Assembly (NCBI GenBank): GCA_033239525.1
Contig: BSYO01000030.1
Span: 6,981,119 to 7,045,118 of the forward strand
Source of the DNA: Nepenthes gracilis
Lineage: Eukaryota > Streptophyta > Magnoliopsida > Caryophyllales > Nepenthaceae
DNA length: 64,000 nt
Direction of reading: 5' to 3'
In this document: in pieces, positions 22,400-34,945 of the stretch
How the letters are laid out: the number at the start of each line of letters is the position of its first letter
Numbering within the stretch: the stretch's first letter is position 1
Program-made: the position numbers and the translations under genes
The notes under the pieces: model-generated
What the model saw: the letters and a program-made list of their open reading frames with translations, nothing else
Told to the model about the DNA's origin: nothing
Database searches by the model: none

Positions 22400-23310
22400 T
22401 AACTATGATAGGTCATTTGAGCAATATAATGGGTTGTATGATCTAAAAGTTGGCAAAGGAGTTAGTTGCTATGTGAAGGTTGGTAGGTCAAAGGGAGTTT
22501 TTCGGTGAAAAAGTTGGAGTTTTTGGGAGTCCATTTGATTGATTTAAGAGTGAGCCTTTTTCAAAATTTTGGGAAAATTTGATCTAATCAAAGCCGAAAA
22601 TTTGATCTAAAAGATAGAAAAGATATTCTAGGTGATTAGCTACCCAAACGAGGATAAATTTAGGTTGTTGTATTTGATCTGGAAGGCGAGGCTGGCCGAT
22701 GGTGGGCCACTTGACGTCATATCTTAGGCCAAGAGAATAAAGAGATAGCTTGGGGTGTCTTCCTATAATCATTTTGGAGAACTTCTTTCCATTAGTACTC
22801 GGGAGATTAAGGGAATTGAGTTCGGCTGGTTATGGTAAGAAAATAGGATGATAGTTGAGTATGACACACAGTTCTCGGAGCTATCTCAATTAGCTCCCCA
22901 TTTGGTGGTGGATGAGGCCCTGAGAGCCCATAAATTCTTGCATGGACTTCAAGATTGAATTCTAAAGCAGTTGGTACCACTCTGATTGTGGACTCATAGT
23001 GAAGTGCTAGACCGTACCCTATTGATCGAGTAGAAGCAACTCCAAGAGAACTATTTTCAAAAGAAGTTAGAGTAACAAGGCCAAAACTCAACGGGTGGAG
23101 TCTCTCGCTGGATATCTTGTTTGATATCTGGAAGCCAAGGCAAAGGAAAGTCAGTGGAAGTGAAGTCTTCTCCTTCAAAGTTCAAGTTCACGAGATCTGC
23201 CTGCGAGTATTGTGGAAAAAAATCACGTGGGATGAGTTTGTCTCCGTCAGAGTGGAGTCTGCTTCAATTGTGACCCAATGGGCCATTTGTTAAAGGATTG
23301 TCCAAACCCG
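22400..23310 (+). pseudogene. Chromovirus gag (capsid/nucleocapsid), broken
   Basis: Through stops and frame changes one reads FSELSQLAPHLVVDEALRAH, KFLHGLQ, then TLLIE-KQLQENYFQKK of the retrotransposon gag domain. A good CCHC zinc knuckle, CFNCDPMGHLLKDC, is encoded at 23260-23301. Confidence 0.8.
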
Positions 23311-23589
23311 AAGATCCAGATAAGAAGACGGTAGCTCCTAGCAGGGTGTTTGCTGCCATAGTTCATGATACTAGAGCCGATTTCTCAATCATGGAAGATT
23401 ATTTTTGCAACATTGTTCTATTCTATATTCTGAGGTTATGAATCTTTCGAAATTCAAGGAAGAATTGATGGTCAGATGATGGGATTGATCTCGGTTTTTT
23501 ATACAAATCATTTAATGAAGAATGGATGTTGAGCATATTTAGCATATGTGACTATATTTGGGAGTCATTCTATGATTAATGAAGATATT

Positions 23590-24840
23590 TTGGTTGTATG
23601 CAACTTTGAGGATGCTTTTTCTTTGAAGGATTAGTTTAGATTATTTATCGAATCAAGAGATGGAATTTGCTATTGAGATTGTATCGGGATCGACACCAAA
23701 TTTGAGCACTTTGCAAAGAATGGTCTTGTATAAATTAAAGGAATCAAAGCAGCAATTGCAATATTTGTTGAAGAAATGTTTCATATGGTGTATCGTTGTG
23801 GAGAGCTTATATACATTTTGGTGAAGAAAGATGAATTGATGAGCTGCAAGGAGCTCGATGTTTTTTAAAATAATGATTTGCATTCAGGATACACCAATTG
23901 AGGATTAAACGGAAGGATGTGCTTGAGACGGCCTTCAAGACAAAATCTTGAGAGGAAGGTAGTTATTTGAATAAATGAGAGTTTTAGTTGAAGAAAGAAT
24001 TAGTCTAGGTCAAATTATTGTTATAGGTTATATATATATCTGTGATCCGGAGAAGATTGAGACGGTGGCATATTAGGAAAGGCCGACTAATATCTTGGAG
24101 GTACGGTGTTTATGGGGTTTAACTAGATATGATATGGAATTTGTTGAAATTTTCGGGATTTTAGTGCATCTAATTCAATTGGTGTAGAATAGATAGTTTT
24201 CATTTTGGATGAAAATTGTGAGAAGAGTTTTGGGATTTGAAGGATAGATTAATGTCCACATCGATTTTAGTTGATCCCTAATGGATCAAGTTGATTTGTG
24301 CTGTATTTTGCTGTTTCTACAAAAAGTTTGGGGATGTTTATTGATGTATCATGATCGTGTGGTTACCTATGGGCTAAGGCAGTTGAAGGTCTGTGAACCA
24401 AATTATCCCAACCATGAATTTGAGTTGGTAGTCGTGTATTGTTTTGAAGATTTAGAGGTGTTATTCATAAGAAGAGAAGTTTATAGTTTATTCCGATCAT
24501 AGAAGGCATGAAGTAATTGTTTTTGCCAAGGAATTGCTTATGTAGTGGTATTGGTGGATGGATTTGCTTAAGAATTATGAGTGTAAGATTCAATAGCAAC
24601 TAAGAAAGGCGGTTATAATTACTGATGTTTTAGGTTGGAAGTTTTCTAGTTTGATGGTGCATCTAATGGTCAAGGAATGAGAGATGTCAGATGAAATGAA
24701 AGTTGCACTATCTAGCTATTTTCCTAGGGGTAAAAGATGATGTTGTTGTGTCACTAGGTGCTACTTGTGGTTTTGGAGATGATGGATTTAGGTAATAAGT
24801 CATATTTGATAAATGATTCGTATTTGATGAAAATTGTCTG
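23590..24840 (+). pseudogene. Chromovirus reverse transcriptase/RNase H, broken and internally deleted
   Basis: EMEFAIEIVSGSTPNLSTL and ESKQQLQYLLKKCFI mark the start of the RT domain, and HQLRIKRKDVLETAFKT follows near 23890-23940. The stretch that should hold the YVDD box is missing. RNase H is visible at about 24325-24440 (DRVVTYGLRQLKVCEPNYP, FELVVV), then WWMDLLKNYECKIQ. The frame is cut at 24840 by the copia insertion. Confidence 0.8.
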
Positions 24841-25881
24841 TGAAACATACTATAGAGTCCCAAAGTATCAATTATTTTGACCCCTTTTTATTTTTGTGAA
24901 ATATAAAGCACAAGAATATATAATACACATAAAATATATTATGATCCAGATATAAATAGTAAATAATAAAAGTAATAATAATAAAGATGAAATTTTGGTG
25001 ACGAAGGAAAACCTCGATAACTACAGTTATCGAGTAAAACCCTTTAAGTTTCAACGGTCAGGAAAGATATTTATTAAAAAGTCAACTTTTAAACTCAATG
25101 GTACAGATTTGCTAACATAACCGACTTATCCCGTCTTATGACACTTACCAAAAAACTCCTTAGATTTACCTGTGGTAACGGAACCCAACGCCTTTCAATC
25201 TTCTTATCAATTTTCCTTCACGATCCATTAAATCACCGCACACCACTAGAGCCCAATTTTCATGCCACTACATCACCAACAAAGATTAACAGACGAGAAG
25301 AGGTATATAAGACGAAACAAAAAGAGGTGAGAAAACTCGAAGTGGAAGCATAATAGTTAATGCCAAGTTTTCTCAAATAGAGCAAATAATAAGCACAAAA
25401 GATAGGGTTGTTTTTGTTGAAACGGCTGTACAAAAATCTCTTCCAAAAGATTACGGCAAAAAGAATAAGATGGGTATTTATAGAGAGGTTAAAAAAACTA
25501 GGTTAAAAAATATAACCGTTAGAGGCATGTGCGCCATGGTGCTTCGACTGCAGCTTGAGCTCGTGGTAGGCACGCTTAAGGTTATAATAAATATGCTCCC
25601 CAATACTCAAGTACAACTCGGGAAAGCTCCTAGGGCTAGGTTTACTGGAATCAATGCTCGAGTGCAGGTCAAACATGCCTAGAGTTTTGGCTTCTTTGGA
25701 ATTGATGCTCGAGCACAAGTCAAGTAAAAGGCAGGCATGGATACCAAGAGATGTGCGATGATGATATTCGAGTGAGAATCTGATACAAATCTTTCGAATA
25801 GATGGAAATATGCCAACTAATGATGCTAATGAATGATCAGGAATAGTCATAGAATATGCCAACAAACAATTAGCCTAACAA
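24841..25881 (-). repeat. 3' LTR of the Sirevirus-like copia
   Basis: Starts TGTTAGGCTAATTG at 25881 (minus strand) and ends TATAGTATGTTTCA at 24841. It is clearly homologous along its length to 30850-31927. Confidence 0.88.
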
Positions 25882-26300
25882 TCTCTCCCTTTGACAATTT
25901 CATGACAAAACTTCCAAAAAAGATAATAATAAAGAAAAATACAAATGGATCACGAGTTCAAACATCATGAAATAGAACATGTGTACATAAAAACCTATGC
26001 CTAGTGGATAATAAACACAATACAAAATGACGTAGTTGTGTTTTAAAAACGAGTTGTTGTTCTTGTTCACACATGGTTAGCACAAAAGAAAAACATGTAG
26101 GAAATAAATAAAACCACACGAGTATACATGGAGCAAATATATCAGAGAAGCACACATATATCAATGGCATTAGATTATCAAGAGTATATAATTATGAATT
26201 GACGAGAATGTGAGGTTATATAACCTATAACAAGAACTCCCCCTAAAGATAACTACCAAAAAACTTGCCAATAGAGAGAAATACTCCCCCTTTTTGTCAC
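25882..26300 (-). promoter_or_regulatory. Polypurine tract cluster of the Sirevirus-like copia
   Basis: TGTCAAAGGGAGAGAT abuts the 3' LTR. Two more G-rich tracts lie further upstream on the same strand: CTTTAGGGGGAGTTC (26246-26232) and GACAAAAAGGGGGAGTA (near 26300-26284). Repeated polypurine tracts before the 3' LTR are a known trait of sireviruses. Confidence 0.7.
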
Positions 26301-27338
26301 GAATGACCAAAGGGAGAGCAACAACCAAGAGGAGGGAGAGCGATGCGGAGTTAGCTTCCCATTCAAGAGTAAGTTGTTGACTGGACATCCGGTTGGTGAA
26401 TAATTTCTCAGCGGCAAGAGAGACAAACCGATCAAGAGCAAAGAACCCACTTGCTTAGGAATGCTTACCGGTGGACTTTTTTGAAAACAGACTTCCATAG
26501 AGCCGACATCTTGAGAGGGGCCAAAATCGTTGAGAAGAGGTGCGGATTTGAAGGCTTTGAGGGCGAGTGGAGGTGGAGAGAGAGAGGAGAAGAGCGAAGA
26601 CACAAAGAGAGAATTGAGGGTTTGAGAGGTAGAGTGTGGTGGCACACAATGTGCGCTTGAAGTTAAAGGGGTTGAGTCGCTAGGCTTGAGCGCGAAGCAG
26701 ACACAATTTTAGGGCAATGGAAATCAATGGTAAACAAGATCACTCTTGTTGATCCATATTTTTTTACCAAATTTAATTATTTTGGATAAAATCATCACCC
26801 GATCATTTAGAAATTTTGCATGATTGACAAGCATATCAAACTTTGGATTGGGATGAAAATTGTTTTGAAATTTTGTTATAGAATAGTGAGGCTAAATATG
26901 TCAAAATTTTCCACATCCATGGCATTTAGGAACAAAATTTGTGAAAATGTACAAGGTATTAGCATGTCCCTCAGATTGATTAAAATGAAGGTGCCTTCTA
27001 CTATTTAAGGATGAAATTTTAGGTGCATCAACCTTCATCTTTGCAAAGTTTTGGGCCTCTAATTGATGGAGATGAATGGCACAATGTTTTGCCTTGGAGC
27101 TAACGTGGTGGGGACAAAGATGATTTTTGAACTCATGTTAGCATTTAAGGTATTAGTGGAATATCCTAACCCTGTTTAGTTTTTGCAGTCTTTTCTTAGA
27201 CCGAGCAAATGGTCTAATTTCTTGGATCCACTTGAAAATTGTTTTAAAGCATGTTGAGCACTTTCAAGATCTGATTCAAGAGACTTGATTTTTCCTATAA
27301 AAGAATTGGCCAATTTTTCAAGTTCTTGTTTTGGTGTT
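26300..27338 (-). pseudogene. Sirevirus-like gag C-terminal part and downstream region
   Basis: The coiled-coil-like gag tail continues here beyond the solo LTR (KQELEKLANSFIGKIKSLES, then LESAQHALKQFSSGS). A second, damaged zinc knuckle (CHGCGKF-HI) is near 26925-26885. The Ser/Pro-rich frame at 26645-26253 belongs to the element's 3' region. No pol domain lies between. Confidence 0.6.
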
Positions 27339-27450
27339 GTAATATTCCAAATTTTGTTTCGATTTAATTGGGATTAGTTGAGCTGACACTCGAAGTATAC
27401 CCGTACTATCACTCGAATATTAATTTGTATTTTAGAATAAAAGAAAAGGA

Positions 27451-27487
<37 letters not shown>

Positions 27488-29557
27488 GAAGAAGAAGAAA
27501 CAAAACGCGAAGAAGAAGAGGGGAAAGAAAAGAAGAGAGAGGGCTGAAGGAGTAAAGAGAGGAGGAGGAAACCGAGGTTCGTGAATCTAATTTTAATTTC
27601 GACCTAGTTAGAGAAGTGATAGATTGGGTTGAGGTAAGTGCACTCATATCCTTTTCGTTCTCTTTTTTAATTTTTATTTGATCTTCATTGGGTATTATTA
27701 TCCTGATACCTGACCCATGTATATATTTTGTGAAACCCACGACTTGGGTACGAAAATTTATCAATTTATTATCCAATTCATCATTTTCGCACGGTTTTGT
27801 GCATCTCGAAACTCTAACCCTGAGCTCGGATGCCTTCACCCTCCGATTTTCGAGACTTTTGCCTAAATTTGCTCTAGAATATCATTATTCATACTTTATA
27901 TATATTAATTTATTGATTGATATTCTGATTTGGTAGTTTTATATGAAATTGCATTTATCGAAACCCTAACCCATGCCCGGACCTCGTTTAACCGATTATT
28001 TCAAGTTTTATACATGATTTAGCTTTAGATAATAAAAACTCATATCTTGAATATGGTTATTTACCGATTAGGTACCCGATTTTTCAAATTTTGTTCGATT
28101 TTGTATATACGGGACCCTAAACTCGCGCTTGGCACTGCTCATCCAAATTAATTGGGACTTTTGCAAGATTTTATTTTATTTTATTGGTATTTAATCAAAT
28201 TTGATTGTATATGCTCAGTTGTATATTCTGAAAATTATATTATGTGCATTTGTGAAGGAAATTTATTATCCAAAAATTTTAAAGTCATGTTTGGCCCGAT
28301 GTGGTAACAATTTTCTAATTATTCCAAAATATCATGTTAAATTATACATATGTTTAAAATCACGTGAATATTTAAACTCACAAGAAATGATTATCCGTAT
28401 CTATATATAAAAATTATGCAAGATATGTAAGTAGACGACGGGAATACCATAATTTAATATATGTATGATTCATTCTCTCGAAATGAGAATTTTGTGAAAG
28501 AAATTTGATGGACTTTTTCTCAAAAAATAAAAAATAGTAAAACTTGGACTACTGATTTATATTTCAGAGGTTAATATTTCTTGACATGCAATAGAAATTA
28601 TAGTGAAAACTCAATGATGATCCTGGCAGTATATTATAACGGGTGATATTTCTTAATATACCTTAGGATATTATTGTGGAAGAACGATGACTACCTCTGA
28701 GCCACAGAGACATGGTAACATATGTGATATGACCCTGTATATCACATTAAAGGTATATCGCTCATCACGGGGTGTTAAATTGTATGGTTATGCACTTTAA
28801 AATGTGTAGAAATAAACGCATTCCTTTCATTATTCCCCCGCACCGTTATTCCATAAGGTCTACTGGCCATGGATCGCAAAGATTAAAAAATTTATACTTG
28901 TTTTGAAACCCTAAGAGAAAAAAAATAAAATATGGAAAGTTATTTATATTCCGAAAATCTATTTGTTCATATTTCTTGCTATGCATCATATATCATTCTT
29001 CTATCACCTTCCCTACTCCATTTTGAATATATTATACATTATCCTTGATTATATTGCATTTATTGAGTATTTGGCTCACAATTACTATTTTTCCTTTCTT
29101 TAGATGAGTATGAGCCTTTACTTGATGAGGTAGAGTAGAGTTTAGAAGTTGGCTAGGTTGTAGATCTTAGGGGAAGAGTTTTGTGGACTTAATTTAGTAG
29201 TTTTACACCATCCTCATGGGGTATTTGTACATTTTGAGTTGAAAATTATATACTGATATATGTTTACCATGATGATATATATTATAATTTAGTTTCTACT
29301 GTGTTGATGGATATACATATTTTGCAAATTATTATGATTTGTATTGATATCTAATGGTTTATTATCTGAGTTGACGTCATACCTAGAGTTATAACGTCGA
29401 TACCATATGTTGATAATCGTGGCTTTTGGATCTTGTGTTTGTAAATATAAGGATTTTGTATGTTGTACAGGATTTTTATAGGTTTTTGTATTAGATTGAC
29501 AACCGTATTACAATTGAAACTCTATCGAATTTACGATTTGAAATATGGTACATCACA
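27339..29557 (+). repeat. Solo gypsy LTR, 2219 bp, nested in copia gag
   Basis: Starts TGTAATATTCC and ends TACATCACA. Flanks are GGTGT (27334-27338) and GGTAT (29558-29562), a 5-bp duplication with one transition. Removing it and one flank joins the two halves of the gag coiled-coil frame on the minus strand. It contains (ATA)n at 27457-27487 followed by a GA-rich block, like its relatives. Confidence 0.88.
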
Positions 29558-30836
29558 GGTATCTAGGTTAGTTTTAAGAACAACTTTTTCTTTTTCGATT
29601 TCAGCCAATTTATGTTTTAGGGATGCATTAGTTTTCTTGGTCTTTATACATTTCTTAAATAGTTTGTCTTATGCATTCTGAAAAGTTATTAAACTGAATT
29701 TTTGACTCATTCTTAGAGTCATCAATTTGATCAAGGCTTTCTTTTATCTTCTCAACATTTCTACACGCAAAGGTCATGAAGGCCATATACTTAGCTTGGT
29801 TTTCTTTAGAAAAGTTTTCATTATCATCACTCTCGTCATCGCTCAAGATAGCATTGGCTTCATAACTAGACCTTGTTGGCATTTACAATTTGGGCATTCA
29901 ACTCTAATATGTCCAAAGCTTTGACATTCATAGCATTACACTCATTGAGTGTTTTTAGTTTGACGTCTTTGATCTCGTGTTTGTCTTTCTTGTCACCTTT
30001 TGGGGACATTAAATTTTTTAAATTTACTTTTTATTTGTCAGATGATATTTTATTTTTCTTCAAAAATTATTTTAAAATTCTTTGCAAATAAGGCAATTCT
30101 TCATCACTACATGACTCTTCATTAGAATTATGGTCTCTTTCTTCCTTAATGGATTTAAGGATAATGGATTTGGTCTTCTTAAATTGTGGGAGAGTGAGTT
30201 TATATATTTAGAGAGTTCCAATAAGTTTTTCAATTTTTATTTTATTAAAATCTTTACTCTCTTCAATTGCCGTGACTTTGGGTTTAAATTGTTCAGGAAG
30301 CGATTGTAAAACTTTTTAGATAATTCTATTCTCAATAATTCTTTTCCTAAATTAAGCTTAGAATTGATAATTTTATTTAATTTGGCATAAAAGTTATCAA
30401 AGGTCTCGCCATCTTTCATCATTATTTTCTCAAATTTAGTGGTAAACATTTACAATTTAAATTTTTTGACTAATTTAGTTTCTTCATGAGTAATTTTAAG
30501 AATGTTCCATGCATCTTTAAAGGTTTTACACATTAATATACATTTAAACCTTTGGGAGACACAATCATAAAAATAACATGTAGCCTCTTACTATTCTAAT
30601 TATAGGCATCTAGTTCTTCCTTTGACCAGAAGAGAGAACTTTTAGTTCATCGCCCATAATACTTCTGGGTGGCGTCCACCTAAATTGAGTGTTGACCCAT
30701 ACGTGCTCATCCATGGATTTGATAAAGGCTCTCATACATGCATTCGAATAAGTATAGTTGCTCCCATCAAAGTAGGAAAAGATGGATAGACATCCACTCG
30801 TATACATTTAAATTGGGGTCATGGGTCAAGGTGTGA
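29558..30836 (-). pseudogene. Sirevirus-like copia gag, N-terminal and middle part
   Basis: Reading downward: FDGSNYTYSNACMRAFIKSM then DEHVW (about 30785-30690), the UBN2-type segment FTTKFEKIMMKDGETFDNFY (30447-30390), a CCHC knuckle CYECQSFGHIRVEC (29935-29894), an acidic DDESDDNE stretch and the start of a Lys/Glu-rich helix (HKLAEIEKEKVVLKTNL). Stops and frameshifts interrupt it. Confidence 0.85.
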
Positions 30837-30849
30837 CTCTGATACCAAT
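30837..30849 (-). promoter_or_regulatory. Primer-binding site of the Sirevirus-like copia
   Basis: ATTGGTATCAGAG on the minus strand lies directly after the 5' LTR. It is an intact match to the initiator methionine tRNA complement. Confidence 0.88.
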
Positions 30850-31927
30850 TGAAAAATACCATGGGGTCCCAAAGCACCAATTATTTTGACCCCATTTTCT
30901 TTTTTTAGAATATAAAGTATAAGAATATATAATATACGTAAAATATATTCTAATCAAGATATAAATAGTAAACAATAAAAGTAATAATAATAACGAAATT
31001 TTGTAATGAAAAAAAGCTTGATAGCTATGGTTATCGAGTAAAACCCTCCCAAACTTAAATGGTCAGAAAAGATATGTACTAAGAAAGTTAACTTACAAAT
31101 CGAGTGGTACCGACACGCTAACCTAACTAATTTACTCCCGTCTTATAACTCCTATCAAGGAACTTTCTAGATTTGTCTATTGTAATGGAATCAGATGCCT
31201 TCCAATCTTTTTATCAATCTTTTTTTACAATTTGTCAAATTATCATTCACAACTAGGCCCCAATTTTCACCACTGATGTTGAAGGTTAACAGGTTGAAAG
31301 AGGTATATAAGATGAAACAAAATGATGTGAGAAAACTTATAGTGGAAGCACAATAATTAAGGCCAAGTTTTTTCAAATAGAACAAATAATAAGCACAAAT
31401 GAGAGGGTTGTTTTCATTGAAAAGGTTGTCCAAAAATCTCTTAAAAGATTAGGGCAAAAAGAATAAAATAGGTATTTATGGAGAAGCTCAAGAATTATGT
31501 TAAAAAATATTACCATTGAAGATATTCACAATGCGGAGCTCCAGCGTGGCCCAAGCTCATGGTAGGCACACTTAGGGTTATAATGAATATGCACCCTAAT
31601 GCTCAAGCGTAGCTTGGGCAAGCTCCGGGCACTGGGTTCACTGGAATCAATACTCTAGTGTAGGTCAAGCGTGCCTCAAGCTTAGACTTCTCCGGAATCG
31701 ATACTCAAGCACGGGTTTAGCATGCCTTAAGTTTCGGCTTCTCTAGAATTGATACTCGAGCGCGGGTCAAGCAAAAGACAGGCGTGGATACTAGGAGATC
31801 TATGATGATGATTTTCGAGCAAGAATCTCATACGGATCTTCTAAATAAAGAGAAATATGTCAATGAATGATGCTAACGAACAATTAGACATGGTCATGAA
31901 ATATATCAATACATAATACGCCTAACA
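30850..31927 (-). repeat. 5' LTR of the Sirevirus-like copia
   Basis: Starts TGTTAGGCGTATTATG at 31927 and ends GGTATTTTTCA at 30850. It carries several CTCGAGC/GCTCGAG-type repeats around 31600-31770 that are shared with the other LTR. Confidence 0.88.
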
Positions 31928-33060
31928 GTTTAAGATATAGGTATCAAGTCACAAGTGGATTTTAGTGTGCGGGCTGATGGGATTATTTACTTTTATGATA
32001 GGATTCGTATTTCGAATATTGGGGAATTAAAGGAAGAAGTTTTTAGTTAGGCCCTTAGATCGAGGTATAGGAGTCATTACAGAATAAATGAGATGTGTCA
32101 ATACATGAGGAAGAGAGTTTGGTGGTGGAATATGAGACATGGGATTGTGGTATATGTGGCAAGGTGTATGTGCATCGTCAGGTGGAAGTTGAGCATTAGA
32201 AGTCTCCAAAATTTTGTATCCTTTGCCGATTCCTAGCTAGAAGTAGAGGTATGTTTCGATGAATTTTTTTCAAATTTGCCTAAAATGTCAAAGAAATTGG
32301 ATGTTAATTGGAGATTGTAGATCGGTTGCTAAAGTCAGCTCATTTATTGTCAATCAAAATGGCATATTTGAGGTATAAGTTGGCCAATCAGTATATCAAT
32401 AAGATTACAAGGTTACATGATATTCTAACTTCGATAGTCTCCGATTATGATTCAAGATTTGTGACAAAATTTGGGAAAAGTTTGCCTAAAGAATCAGATG
32501 TTGAGTTGACTTCTAAATGGCATTCAACCGCAGATGGATGATCAATCAGCGTAGCACATTGAAAGCGTGTGGGCCCATGGCCCATAGGTCTCAAATTCAA
32601 TTTGAGATTCAATGTGGGTGATCGTATGCTTCTGAAAGTATCCCTAAAAGAAGGAATTTTGAGGTGAAGACAGAAAGGTAAATTGAAGATGAAGTGCATT
32701 GGGCCATTTGAGGTTTTCATTGGATCGGAGAGGTGGACTATAAATTTTCTTGCCTCCGAGTTTAGGCGAATCGTTATGATATGTTCTATGTATGTATATT
32801 GAGAAAATTTGTATATGATCCTTTGCATATGATCGGGTTTGAGCCATTGTTGATCAACGATAATTATTTTATATTGAGGTTTCAGTTTAGATCCCATGAT
32901 AGAAAAGATCTTGTGTTGAGGAATATGATGATTCAATTGGTCATCATGCTTTTGAGGAATCTTTCGATTAAGTAAGCGTTATGGGAGCTCAAGGATAAGC
33001 TCAGGAGAATATTTCTATTTTTCAAGATTGAGGTAATAATTGAGATGTGTAAATTTCAAT
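31928..33060 (+). pseudogene. Chromovirus integrase and 3' end of pol, broken
   Basis: Directly after the copia the pol reading resumes: FSVRADGIIYFYDRIRI, the His-Cys zinc region with ARCMCIVRWK, the core VDRLLKSAHLLSIKMAYL and HDILTSIVSDYDSRFVTKF. Then come VGDRMLLKVS, MKCIGPFEVF and a chromodomain-like end (DRKDLVLRN, RNLSIK). The first core aspartate region is frameshifted. Confidence 0.85.
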
Positions 33061-33087
33061 GACGAAATTTTTATAAGAAATGGAGGG
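33054..33087 (+). promoter_or_regulatory. Chromovirus polypurine tract
   Basis: TTCAATGACGAAATTTTTAT followed by AAGAAATGGAGGG lies immediately before the 3' LTR start TGTAATACC. It matches the GAGGACGAAATTT-type tract of Tekay/Del chromoviruses. Confidence 0.75.
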
Positions 33088-33261
33088 TGTAATACCTTGA
33101 ATTCTATTAAATATATTTTGGATATATTTATTAGTTTGGGTAATTTGAATGTGATGCAATTAATTATATATCGTAAAATTTTTAAGAATATTTGGATTAG
33201 ATGGGTTGGCGCTCGAATCATGCATGTACTGGTGCCCAAGTATCGGTTGGATTATAAAAGA

Positions 33262-33303
<42 letters not shown>

Positions 33304-34945
33304 GAAAAAAGATAAAAAGGGGAGGAGAAGCATGTAGCGGAAGCATAAGCAAAAAATAAAAAAAACGAGAGAGAAGAAGAGGTGCACGCGGATGAGAAGG
33401 AAGGAGAGAGAGAGGATGACAGAAGAGAGGCGGATTCATGCGCGGCGGGGAGGAGAAAAAAGGAAGCAGTGTGCGGGTGAAGGAAGAGGCGCGACGTGGG
33501 AGGAGAGGCCTATAGCAAGAGAGAGAAAGAGGAGAGAGAAGAATGCACACGGGAATGAGGAGAGAGAATGTATTATTTGGATACTTCAAATATCTTTTTA
33601 TTTGATCTGCTTAGTATAATATTGAGGAAAGTATTTATAAGTCTTATCTTTGATCTATTTTATCATATGATATGTTTTAATTACTATTTAGATATTTTAC
33701 TAACATGTATATTATTTTCATACACCCTATTTGTTTATCCTAAACATGCATGTCCAATTTATAGGTCATTTAGTGATTATGTATGTCTTTTGTGATTTTT
33801 GGAGGGTTTTATTATTTTATGAAAATCCAAAAAAAATATTTGAATAGTGTATGTTTGTGTATTAGTATACTTATACAAACAAGGGCACTATCAAAGCCCA
33901 TGTGAGTTGATATGTGTGTAGGATCGAGGTAGTCCGAGGCTTGAGTGGGTTGATATGTATGTAGGACCATGGTGATCCGAGGCCCTCGTGGATCAATGAG
34001 TGATTCGATAAGTGATCCGATATATGATCCAAATAAAAAATGGTTGAGTAACTTAGGTTTAAAATGTGGACAATAATAATAAAAAATAACCGAGTAACTA
34101 TTGGTCTAAAATATAACCGATAATGTTAAAAATAGCCGAATAGTTGCAAGTCTAAAATGTAGTCGATAATAATAAAAGATGGTCAAGTAGCTGTAGGCCT
34201 AAAATGTAGCCGATAATGATGATATGAGATGGCCCAAAATTGTAGACCTAAACTGTAACCGTTATTTATGCATACAAAGTTTGACTTCGAATTGCGAATA
34301 GTTATGAGTATTGTTCCAATGGGAATGTGTGATTTAATATACAATTTGAGTATGAGACTATCCTCAGACTTTTAGTTGATTTTTGGAACTCGTGAGTTAT
34401 TTTATAGAATTTGTTATGTGATTTCACCCTCCATTCGATTGTGGACATGTATATATATGTATTATTTTATGTATAAATGATACTTGTTAAACTTTATGTT
34501 TACGCCTTTTATTTTTTTCCTTCAGAGTAGAAGGCTTGGACTTATCGCTGGAACTGGTGGAGATTCGGCATGGCATCATATTTTTTTTGCTAAGTATCGT
34601 ATTTGTTTAGATAGATGGCATTAATTATATTTTAGTTATTTTGGATTGGATTATATTTTGGTTATTGAAAATCGGTCGAATATAAGCCCATAATTATATT
34701 TTGGGAATAGTTGGAATATTACGTTATACATTGAGTATGATCATGATTGATTTGTTACATCTCTTACGATAATTATAGAGCAAAGAAATATTTATATTAT
34801 TTGAACGATTGTCCAATAAGGTCCTGTAATGGGTTATTGGGTTTGTTATTATTATTATTTTAGATATTTAATTTAGAATTTAATTATCTATTATTCAAAA
34901 TTTTATTATTTATTAATTTAACTTATTTGATTCTAATTTGTTACA
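33088..34945 (+). repeat. 3' LTR of the chromovirus
   Basis: Begins TGTAATACCTTGAATTC and ends TTGTTACA. It contains (ATA)n at 33263-33302, the GA-rich block 33300-33560 and the same internal minisatellites as the 5' LTR (33895-34010 and 34020-34270). The second array is longer here: about five TAAAATGTAGCCGATAAT-like units. Confidence 0.85.

Larger units (their letters stand above)
24841..31927 (-). mobile_element. Sirevirus-like Ty1/copia element with gag but no pol, nested in the chromovirus
   Basis: On the minus strand: 5' LTR 31927-30850, primer-binding site ATTGGTATCAGAG (30849-30837), gag from about 30800 downward, a 3' region with two extra polypurine-like tracts, the main polypurine tract at about 25900-25882, and 3' LTR 25881-24841. 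The LTRs (1078 and 1041 bp) both begin TGTTAGGC and end with TTTCA. Flanking 5-mers are GTCTG (left) and GTTTA (right), a target duplication differing by two transitions. I find no protease, integrase or RT between gag and the 3' region, so the copy is non-autonomous. Gag is interrupted by a solo gypsy LTR at 27339-29557. Confidence 0.85.
20509..34945 (+). mobile_element. Ty3/gypsy chromovirus (Tekay/Del-like), both LTRs present, pol interrupted
   Basis: The whole element is 14.4 kb, of which 7.1 kb is an inserted copia. Order on the plus strand: 5' LTR 20509-22250, primer-binding site directly after it (ATGATATCAGAG), gag with CCHC knuckle (about 22400-23300), RT and RNase H (about 23600-24840), then after the insertion the integrase zinc and core domains and a chromodomain-like end (31928-33050), polypurine tract, 3' LTR 33088-34945. 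Many stops and the loss of the RT active-site region make it inactive. The LTRs are clearly homologous but diverged, so it is not recent. I could not find a convincing target duplication. Confidence 0.88.
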
